Assembly: GCA_021202715.1 (NCBI GenBank)
Contig: JAJQCL010000028.1
Location: 1 to 5,670, forward strand
DNA: 5,670 bases
Direction: 5' to 3'
DNA from: Lachnospiraceae bacterium
GTDB lineage: Bacteria > Bacillota > Clostridia > Lachnospirales > Lachnospiraceae
In this document: positions 1 to 5,137 of the stretch, piece after piece
Position numbering within the stretch: the stretch's first letter is position 1
Layout: every line of letters starts with the position of its first letter
Translations under genes and position numbers: made by a program
The notes under the pieces: generated by a model
Told to the model about the DNA's origin: nothing
The model's database searches: none
Seen by the model: only the letters and a program-made list of their open reading frames with translations

Positions 1-1
1 C

Positions 2-418
2 CTGCCATTTGAGGCGACTCCTGGCTACCATTCCGGATTGGAAAGCTATGTGTTCGGCGGCATGATGGTTTCGCATCCCGTGGCGTTCGGCCTTGTATGG
101 TGTCTGTGGAAAGGGTTCGATGCGGGGCTGTTTACCCTGTTCGGGTACGGTTTGGCTCTGTATGCGGAAAATGTTTTTATCGTGAGCGTTGCACCTTTTG
201 TGTACTTTGTGGCGGAGAATTTGATTACCTCTCTGCTCCAGATACCGGAGTACAGCGTTGTCACGTCGATCCAGTTGAACCGGCTGAGCCCCAACAGTAT
301 GCACGTTTACAATTATTTTGCCGGAACGATTTCCTTTGCCATCATCGCAACCGTGATTATACTGGCACTGAGCAGGAGGGAGAAGAGCCGATATGAAGTT
401 AAAGCTCATAAAAAGTAA
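2..418 (+). CDS. ABC-2 type transporter permease A, C-terminal part (5' end outside the window)
   Basis: The frame is open from the left edge, so the true start lies upstream; the TTG at 38 and later internal codons are not convincing starts because the protein-like reading continues to the edge. About 138 residues are visible. They contain a polar loop (LPFEATPGYHSGLESYVFGG), then hydrophobic stretches around HPVAFGLVWCLW, GLFTLFGYGLALYAENVFIVSVAPFVYFV and a final segment ISFAIIATVIILAL, followed by a basic cytoplasmic tail (SRREKSRYEVKAHKK). This pattern of a late extracellular loop, three or so membrane segments and a positively charged C-terminus is typical of ABC-2 permeases that form the membrane channel of peptide or drug exporters. 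The gene overlaps permease B by 26 bp, which indicates co-transcription and translational coupling, and the ATPase lies at the end of the same operon. The family call rests on topology and context, since no catalytic motif is expected in such subunits. Confidence 0.82.
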   Translation: MPFEATPGYHSGLESYVFGGMMVSHPVAFGLVWCLWKGFDAGLFTLFGYGLALYAENVFIVSVAPFVYFVAENLITSLLQIPEYSVVTSIQLNRLSPNSMHVYNYFAGTISFAIIATVIILALSRREKSRYEVKAHKK

Positions 419-1097
419 GTTATGGAAAAAGGATGATGTTCCCGCATATTTTTTCATTTTAGCGGTGTTTATGGCTATGAGCAGCAGCAACCTGACGCTG
501 ACGGTGGCGCAGTCAGCCGGGCTATCTCTGTTCGAATATGTCCTGTGTGCGTTAGCGAACCATTATTATCTGATTTACGGATGGCTGTTCTTCCTGGTAT
601 TTGTGACTGGGAAGGAGGTGCGAAACCACGCCAATTCAGAGATCATACGGTATGGTTCGTTTTCCCGCTATAATTCCGTGACACTTACTGCTGCTGCGGT
701 CAGGCTTGCGCTGTTGATCGCTGTCCATATCCTGCTTGCGGCTATCATCGGCTCTTTCAGTCTGGCACCAGTCAACGTCTTTACCGTGAGCGAAGCGTCA
801 AGTTATTATAGTGGCGACTTCCTGGATCTACTGGCCGGCTATCAACGCTATTTTGGAAGCCCTTTGGCGGCATTGGTCTGTGCGGCGGGGTATCTGTGGC
901 TGGGAAGCCTGTTTCTTTACGCTGTGATTTTTCTCACCAGCCAATCCTGGGGCAGCAAAGGAATGCTGACAGCCTGCGTTCTTATCATCGTGAGCGCAAT
1001 CGTCGGGTTTGTATCGCCGTTTGATGAGTCGCCTTTGGAATTCCTCTTTGTCAACAATTATTATATTCTGCATCATGCGCTGCTGTTGGTTTCGCCA

Positions 1098-1290
1098 GCA
1101 TCTGCCCGCCGCGGTGCTGAACGTCCAGTGGACGTTCGTTTAGCACCGACTGAAACGAAGTGTAGAGCGGCCTTCCAATGGCAGATGCGACTTGCCCTCG
1201 CCGGGTTTTGCCCCCAATCTCTGATTGTGGGGTGTGGGCATCCTCGCCCTTCGGGCGGGATATCCGCCGACGCAGAGCGAGGGGCGATTC
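1098..1290. repeat. About 190-bp structured palindromic insertion inside permease B
   Basis: The stretch is GC-rich and built from nested inverted repeats in two domains. The left domain is closed by GCATCTGCC (1098-1106) pairing with GGCAGATGC (1180-1188). It encloses a hairpin in which CGGTGCT (1112-1118) pairs with AGCACCG (1142-1148) and GAACGTCCA (1119-1127) pairs with TGGACGTTC (1129-1137), with a GTTT bulge. An alternative stem TTCGTTT (1135-1141) with AAACGAA (1153-1159) competes with it. The right domain is closed by CCCTCGC (1195-1201) with GCGAGGG (1277-1283). It holds a stem at 1211-1219/1223-1231 with one mismatch, a CGCCC-TTC-GGGCG hairpin (1245-1257) and the palindrome GGATATCC (1258-1265). 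It breaks an otherwise ordinary membrane-protein frame and encodes no recognisable protein, which fits a small non-autonomous repeat or structured RNA-type element. The exact ends are uncertain by about 10 bp and no convincing target duplication was found. Confidence 0.65.
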
Positions 1291-1294
1291 CATG
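1279..1294 (+). promoter_or_regulatory. Possible new ribosome binding site and start at the right end of the insertion
   Basis: GAGGGG (1279-1284) lies 7 bases before ATG 1292. The purine-rich block belongs to the closing stem of the inserted element. The ATG opens the frame that runs through the last helix of B and all of permease C to 2167. If used, the element supplies the translation start for C, whose own ATG is missing. The match to the anti-Shine-Dalgarno is only moderate, and the block would be partly paired if the stem forms in the RNA. Confidence 0.4.
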
Positions 1295-2167
1295 TTGGCG
1301 GTGGCAGTCAATCTGGCAGTCATGGGGGTATTCCTTCTGGCAGGAGCAACCGACCTGCCCCGCAAAATTCGGAGGAAAAAACGAATCCAATTCCGGGAAA
1401 ATGGAAAGAATTGTTTCACATTCTTCTCCCCTGCACCGAGAAGGGGACTTGTACCGCTCTACCTGATCCTGTTGATCGCCCTCGGGATATTCCCGCAGCT
1501 TTCCTCCGGCGGTAGTCTTGTTGATTTTGCGTGGTCACTGCTGCGAGGGTATTCAGCAGAGAATGTCAATCTGATCGAGCTTTTGTATGCGCTTGCCTGG
1601 TTTGCCTTTCCGCTGATACAGATCAGCGTGTTCTGGCAGGCGGAAGCGGAAAGGAAAAACGATGCGGCATTGCTCCGCACCGGCAGCTTTCGTCAGTGGC
1701 GAACCCTGACTGACCGGGGATGTGTTCGGTTTATCCTGCGCTATTGGCTCTGGTATGTAGCTCTGCTAGCGGGCACGATGACGGCGCTGTATTTTCTGTA
1801 TGGCTACGAGGCAGAATCGGCGGTGGAGTATTGCAGTTATTTCGGCGTGTCAGAGGCAAACTTTATCGCCGCTCTGCTCGCCTCTGCGCTGCTCAAGCTG
1901 CCGGAGCTGCTGTTATTGTACGAGCTGTCTCTTGCTTTGTACGGCTTATCCGGGAATACGGTGCTGTCCTTTTTTGTCCCGTTTCTCGGCTATGGGATGA
2001 GGATTCTGCTTCCCTTCCGCTGGTACCCCTTTGGTATCTCAGCGGCATACCAGCTTTTACAGCTTATCCCTAACGGCTGGAGCGGCTATGCTGCCGCCGC
2101 ACTGTGTATATCGGGGATGCTTGCCGCTCTGAAATTATTCAATATCGCAAGGAGAAAAAACAGATGA
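1292..2167 (+). CDS. ABC-2 type transporter permease C, now in frame with the B tail; native start lost and frameshifted
   Basis: The frame open from ATG 1292 encodes 291 residues. Residues 2-19 are the displaced last helix of permease B, followed by its basic tail (RKIRRKK). Permease C proper begins near residue 47, with membrane segments at about 52-69, 95-115, 151-171, 190-217, 222-240 and 265-285 and a basic end (NIARRKNR). R-x-G-S-F at 129-133 mirrors the motif in B. The native start was probably at 1381 (now ACG after GGAGG). From there, frame 1 reads NPIPGKWKELFHILL and meets the main frame only if one C of the run 1428-1431 is dropped, giving LLPAPRRGLVPLYL. C thus carries a start loss plus a +1 insertion. 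It could still be made as a fusion from 1292 (or from ATG 1178 within the insertion). Its 3' end overlaps the ATPase start by ATGA. The family is clear from topology and context; whether it is functional is uncertain. Confidence 0.62.
   Translation: MLAVAVNLAVMGVFLLAGATDLPRKIRRKKRIQFRENGKNCFTFFSPAPRRGLVPLYLILLIALGIFPQLSSGGSLVDFAWSLLRGYSAENVNLIELLYALAWFAFPLIQISVFWQAEAERKNDAALLRTGSFRQWRTLTDRGCVRFILRYWLWYVALLAGTMTALYFLYGYEAESAVEYCSYFGVSEANFIAALLASALLKLPELLLLYELSLALYGLSGNTVLSFFVPFLGYGMRILLPFRWYPFGISAAYQLLQLIPNGWSGYAAAALCISGMLAALKLFNIARRKNR
1371..1383 (+). promoter_or_regulatory. Strong Shine-Dalgarno of permease C followed by ACG in place of ATG
   Basis: GGAGG (1371-1375), then five A residues and ACG (1381-1383), has ideal geometry for a start codon. 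The codons after it (NPIPGKWKELFHILL) read as a plausible permease N-terminus, comparable with the basic, tryptophan-containing N-terminus of permease B. A single T-to-C change would explain the loss of ATG. ACG initiation is possible but very inefficient in bacteria. Confidence 0.6.
2151..2166 (+). promoter_or_regulatory. Ribosome binding site fixing the ATPase start at ATG 2164
   Basis: GGAG (2151-2154) lies 9 bases before ATG 2164, which overlaps the TGA of permease C (ATGA). This coupled start is preferred to GTG 2104, which would add 20 residues that merely translate the end of permease C in another frame. Confidence 0.8.
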
Positions 2168-2838
2168 ATACTGTGATCGAGTTGAAGCATATCGGTAAGA
2201 GCTTTGGAGGCAAACAAATTTACCGTGATGTGAATTTGAAAGTAAACGAAGGAGAGTGCATCGGGTTTGCAGGGCGCAACGGCGCCGGAAAATCCGTGCT
2301 GTTCCAGCTGATGGTGGGGCTGCTCCTGCCTGACAGCGGAGAGGTTTGGGTCAACGGCGAGCTGCTGGGCAGCGGCGGAGAGGATTTTCCCAAAGACGTG
2401 GGGATTCTCATCAATGAAACCGGCTTTGTCGGGTATCTTTCCGGATTCCAGAACCTGAAAATGCTGGCGCAGATACGAAATATCATCGACGATGAAACGA
2501 TTCGGGAAACCATGCGCTTAGTCGGACTGGACGATGCGGACAGGACGCCGGTGCGGAAATACTCCATGGGAATGAAGCAGAAGCTGGGCATTGCACAGGC
2601 CATTATGGAAAACCAGAGCATTGTGATTCTGGACGAACCATACAATGCTCTGGATTTTGAGGCAAACAGGGAGGTCACGCAGATTTTGGAGCAGCTGAAA
2701 GCCCAGGGGAAAACGATTTTGCTGACCAGCCATCAGCACCAGTATCTGGAGAAGCTCTGTGACAAGATTTACTTCATCTGCGATGGAGAGATCGTCCCAT
2801 TCACCGAGGAGATCAGAGAGCAGTACTTCTCTGTTTGA
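2164..2838 (+). CDS. ABC transporter ATP-binding protein (antimicrobial peptide/drug exporter type)
   Basis: This 224-residue protein has the length of a single ABC nucleotide-binding domain. It shows Walker A GRNGAGKS (37-44), a signature region YSMGMKQKLGIAQAI (133-147), Walker B IVILDEP (153-159) with the catalytic Glu at 158, a D-loop (ALD, 162-164) and the H-loop His190 in LTSHQHQ. At the Q-loop position it reads VGILINETGFVGYLSG, without the usual glutamine. This resembles the BcrA/LanF-type lineage, in which that stretch is often IGALIE-like. It hydrolyses ATP at the inner face of the membrane to power the ABC-2 permeases encoded just upstream, and it is the last gene of that operon. 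All catalytic residues are intact, so the energy subunit has not decayed even though the permease genes show lesions. A bacitracin- or lantibiotic-type self-protection or efflux role is inferred from the family and the nearby two-component system. Confidence 0.93.
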   Translation: MNTVIELKHIGKSFGGKQIYRDVNLKVNEGECIGFAGRNGAGKSVLFQLMVGLLLPDSGEVWVNGELLGSGGEDFPKDVGILINETGFVGYLSGFQNLKMLAQIRNIIDDETIRETMRLVGLDDADRTPVRKYSMGMKQKLGIAQAIMENQSIVILDEPYNALDFEANREVTQILEQLKAQGKTILLTSHQHQYLEKLCDKIYFICDGEIVPFTEEIREQYFSV

Positions 2839-2930
2839 GATTTTTCACCAGAGAAACACTGATGACGGTTGCTAATGCAGCTGGCAAAAGCTTCGTCAGT
2901 TTCCGCAATCGCAGTTGTTAGTGCTTTCCA

Positions 2931-4289
2931 TTAGAATGTGATGAGAAACGTCGTGCCGCTGCCCACGCTGCTCTCGATTTGAATGGTGCCTCCGTGGGCA
3001 GCGACGGTTTCCTTTGCGATAGCCAACCCCAGGCCGGTGCCTTCCACCTGTTCAGAGGAAGTTCCACGGTAATAGCGGTCAAAGGCGTGGTCTATCTCGT
3101 CGGGAGACATCACTTGACCATTATCTCCGATCCGGATGATAACATGGCCGTTTTCCTGTGCCATGCTGATTCGGACGGCGATTTTTGTGTTCGGGTTGTG
3201 GACAAAGGCGTTGCTGATGATATTGAGCAGACACCGCCCCATGTAGCGCCGATCACAGTCCAGATAGACAGGCTCCGACGGTGAAAAAAGAATCTCGGAG
3301 GTTCCCATCAGTTTAGGGCTTACCTTTCCGATGCAGTCCTGGATCAGTGCGCCAAGCTCTACCTGTTCCCGGTTTAGTACGACCTGACCCTCCATCATGG
3401 ACTGACTGATTTTCAGATCATCCACCAGACCCTCCAGTGTTTTCTCCGCCTTGAGGATTTCTGCCGCATACTGCTGAACCTCGGCTTCGGCAAAGGCATA
3501 GTCTGCGTCTGCCAATAGCTCCCCATACCCTTTTATGGTAGACAGGGGCGTTTTGATGTCGTGAGAGATGTTAGAAATCCATTCTGCCCGCATTCTATCA
3601 TTGTAGGCCAGCTTGTCCCGCAATATACGGATACGCTCAAACACCTCCGCAAACAGAGTCTTGCGGGTTTGCATTTTGGCTTCCCCGCCGCTGGAAACGG
3701 CTTCAATCTCATCCATCATATCCGCTACAGGTGTGGAGATTTTTCTGGAAAAGGCGATAGAGGCAACCGCAACAAACAGCGCCGCCACAACCAGGAAGAT
3801 AACGACACATTGCATCGCCACAATACTTCCGTCTCCAGTCAGATCAAAGGAATACTTCGTGACAAGGGAGCTGCTGCATCCGATCAGAACCGTATATTCC
3901 CCTGCGCCACTGTCGTAAACGCTGGCATACACCGTATAGCCGGGGAGCCGGTCAGAGGTCAGGGTGATGTTCACCAGCTCAAAATTGGTGTAGGTGTCCG
4001 GGATGTCAGAGCCTGTGTGATAAGCATAGACCACAGCTCCGTCCCCATCGACGATTTGCAGCCACAGGTCATGTACACCCAGCTGCTCCATTCCTTCTTC
4101 CTCCAGAGAGAAGCCCGTTTCCGACTGGCTCAAATACTGGTTGATGTTCAGGATCAGGTACTGTGGCATGGACATATCCAAAGATTTCCCGCTAAAGAGC
4201 AGGTAGCACAGGATCGTTCCGACCACCAGCGTCGCCACAACTGCAAAGACAAGGGTTTTCAGATATTCAGTGATAATTTTTCTGTTCAT
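2931..4289 (-). CDS. Sensor histidine kinase, membrane-bound, HisKA/HATPase type
   Basis: The 452-residue protein has a first membrane segment at about 13-32 and an extracytoplasmic sensor at roughly 35-155 that is rich in Thr, Ser, Asp and Tyr. A second membrane segment (about 156-180) and a HAMP-like linker (181-230) follow. The dimerisation/phosphoacceptor helix contains SHDIKTP with His243. The catalytic domain has an N-box (LLNIISNAFVHN, Asn360), the G1 box GDNGQ (388-392), an F-box region (HAFDRYYRG) and the G2 box GTGLGLAIAKE (417-427), followed by the usual GGTIQIES and GSGTTFLI strands. It autophosphorylates on His243 and passes the phosphate to the regulator encoded immediately upstream, with which it overlaps by ATGA. 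It converges on the ABC exporter operon. Kinases with such a linked exporter frequently respond to cell-envelope or antimicrobial-peptide stress; the actual ligand is unknown. No missing catalytic residue was seen. Confidence 0.94.
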   Translation of the reverse strand: MNRKIITEYLKTLVFAVVATLVVGTILCYLLFSGKSLDMSMPQYLILNINQYLSQSETGFSLEEEGMEQLGVHDLWLQIVDGDGAVVYAYHTGSDIPDTYTNFELVNITLTSDRLPGYTVYASVYDSGAGEYTVLIGCSSSLVTKYSFDLTGDGSIVAMQCVVIFLVVAALFVAVASIAFSRKISTPVADMMDEIEAVSSGGEAKMQTRKTLFAEVFERIRILRDKLAYNDRMRAEWISNISHDIKTPLSTIKGYGELLADADYAFAEAEVQQYAAEILKAEKTLEGLVDDLKISQSMMEGQVVLNREQVELGALIQDCIGKVSPKLMGTSEILFSPSEPVYLDCDRRYMGRCLLNIISNAFVHNPNTKIAVRISMAQENGHVIIRIGDNGQVMSPDEIDHAFDRYYRGTSSEQVEGTGLGLAIAKETVAAHGGTIQIESSVGSGTTFLITF

Positions 4290-5005
4290 CGCTTTGCGCT
4301 CCGATCATCAAAGATGTACCCTCTGCCTTTGACCGTTTTCAGCCATATGGGGTGGGACGGGTCAGGCTCCACCTTTTCCCGCAGATGGCGCATATGAACA
4401 GTGACAGTGTTGTCGTACCCGTCATAATCGCTGTCCCACACGCTGCGGACGATCTGCTCCCGGCTCAGCGTGATGTTACGGTTGCGCACCAGATATTCCA
4501 GCAGCAGATATTCCCTGGCTGTCAGGGCAACCGGAACCTGCCCCCGCAAAAGCTCTCTCCGGTCAAAATCCAGTGTAAATTCCCCAAAGGAATAGGATGA
4601 GGAGGTATCACTGCGTCCTTCATAATAGCTTTGCCGCCGTAGAATGGCGTTGATATGAGCAACCAACTCTTTTGGGCTGAAGGGCTTGGTGATATAGTCA
4701 TCGCCGCCGATGGTGTAGGAAATGATCCGGTCAGTCTCCTCCGACTTTGCGGACAGAAACAGGACGGGACACATGGAAAATTCCCGTATCCTGCGGCAGA
4801 CCTCATATCCGTCCATGTCGGGGAGCATGATGTCCAGAATCACCAGGTCGGGCTGCCATTCCCGGCAATGCCGCACAGCGTCCGTTCCCGTCTCTGCTGC
4901 GGAGAGACTGCTAAACTGCTCCTTTCCCAGAATAACACGAATCATATTGCGGATTCCCTCATCGTCGTCTACGATGAGGATTTTTTTGCCGTGTATGAAA
5001 TCCAT
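4286..5005 (-). CDS. OmpR/PhoB-family response regulator (receiver plus winged-helix DNA-binding domain)
   Basis: The 239-residue protein begins MDFIHGKKILIVDDDEG. The receiver domain (about 7-122) has the acidic pocket D13-D14-D15, phosphoacceptor Asp58 in LVILDIMLPDMDGYEV, Ser84 in FLSAKSEE and Lys106 in DDYITKPF. The C-terminal winged helix (about 145-235) shows YSFGEFTLDFDRRELL, LTAREYLLLEYLVRN, the recognition-helix region NTVTVHMRHLREKVE and the terminal WLKTVKGRGYIF. It is phosphorylated by the adjoining kinase and then binds DNA to control transcription, plausibly of the convergent ABC operon and of its own gene. The start at 5005 was chosen because it gives a canonical N-terminus and has AGGTGA 11 bases upstream. 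The frame stays open a further 40 codons to ATG 5125, which has an even better RBS. The stop overlaps the kinase start (ATGA). Confidence 0.93.
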   Translation of the reverse strand: MDFIHGKKILIVDDDEGIRNMIRVILGKEQFSSLSAAETGTDAVRHCREWQPDLVILDIMLPDMDGYEVCRRIREFSMCPVLFLSAKSEETDRIISYTIGGDDYITKPFSPKELVAHINAILRRQSYYEGRSDTSSSYSFGEFTLDFDRRELLRGQVPVALTAREYLLLEYLVRNRNITLSREQIVRSVWDSDYDGYDNTVTVHMRHLREKVEPDPSHPIWLKTVKGRGYIFDDRSAKR

Positions 5006-5075
5006 TGTTACAACTATCACCTTTCTTTTTACGACAAAATACCTGATTTCTGATCTCTTATTTTTTTTCATCTTC

Positions 5076-5101
5076 CTGTATCTCTTTCTGTAAAAATACA
5101 G
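5076..5101. promoter_or_regulatory. Candidate operator: CTGTA direct repeat and palindrome in the regulator leader
   Basis: On the + strand CTGTA occurs at 5076-5080 and again at 5088-5092 (12 bases start to start). The second copy forms a perfect palindrome with TACAG at 5097-5101 across AAAA. The site sits in the 122-bp A+T-rich leader between the AAA ATPase stop and the response regulator start. OmpR-family regulators usually bind direct repeats about one helical turn apart, so autoregulation is a possible reading. The T-rich neighbourhood makes chance matches easy, and no clear -35/-10 pair was identified. Confidence 0.3.
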
Positions 5102-5122
5102 CCTTTGCTTCCGAATATAAAT

Positions 5123-5137
5123 CATCCTTATTCCTCC
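5123..5137 (-). promoter_or_regulatory. Strong RBS and ATG at the end of the AAA ATPase gene, in frame with the response regulator
   Basis: Read on the - strand, GGAGG (5137-5133) within the last codons of the ATPase is followed after 7 bases by ATG (5125-5123). The ATPase stop TAA lies between them. The frame it opens begins MIYIRKQRLYFYRKRYRKMKK and runs 40 residues into the regulator's Met at 5005. It may be an alternative translationally coupled start, a relic start of a lost downstream gene, or coincidence. Confidence 0.35.

Larger units (their letters stand above)
393..1466 (+). pseudogene. ABC-2 type transporter permease B, interrupted near codon 236 by a structured insertion
   Basis: ATG 393 follows AGGAGG at 374-379 and lies inside the end of permease A. 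Residues 1-235 read as a normal permease. They have a short basic N-terminus (MKLKLIKSKLWKK) and membrane segments at about 18-34, 56-72, 100-123, 158-182 and 189-207. R-x-G-S-F at 86-90 matches the same motif in permease C. From about residue 236 (position 1098) the frame enters GC-rich palindromic DNA and translates to Arg/Pro/Cys-rich, non-membrane sequence (SARRGAERPVDVRLAP...) until TGA at 1464-1466. The missing last membrane segment and basic tail (AVNLAVMGVFLLAG, then RKIRRKK) are found in another frame at 1292-1390, beyond the insertion. The frame change requires a net insertion of 2 mod 3 bases. B as it stands would lack its last membrane helix and carry about 120 foreign residues, so it is probably non-functional. 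A functional truncated permease cannot be excluded. Confidence 0.72.

Noticed and set aside
1084..1298. TGTTGG at 1084-1089 and 1293-1298 as a target-site duplication around the insertion
   Set aside because: Excising one copy does restore a frame (HHALLAVAVNLAVMG). However, alignment with the end of permease C predicts several residues between B's LLLVSP and AVNLAVMG, and a 6-base match near both ends is easily chance.
1051..1419. Open frames on the - strand across the B/C junction and inserted element
   Set aside because: They are Arg/Pro-rich translations of GC-rich palindromic DNA and of the permease complement, without a protein-like pattern.
2104..2163. Upstream GTG start for the ABC ATPase
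   Set aside because: It adds residues that are only the out-of-frame end of permease C. ATG 2164 has its own RBS and the usual ATPase N-terminus.
2839..2930. Bidirectional terminator between the convergent operons
   Set aside because: Only a bulged ACTGA...TCAGT stem with a large loop is visible, without a following T-run on either strand. This is not enough to call a terminator.
3561..4397. 278-codon open frame on the + strand opposite the histidine kinase
   Set aside because: It is the complement shadow of a clear kinase gene. The translation has no domain-like pattern, and no convincing RBS precedes it.
5038..5100. Sigma-A promoter for the response regulator
   Set aside because: TTTACA- and TATTTT-like hexamers exist on the - strand, but none are paired at 16-18 bases, so no promoter is claimed.
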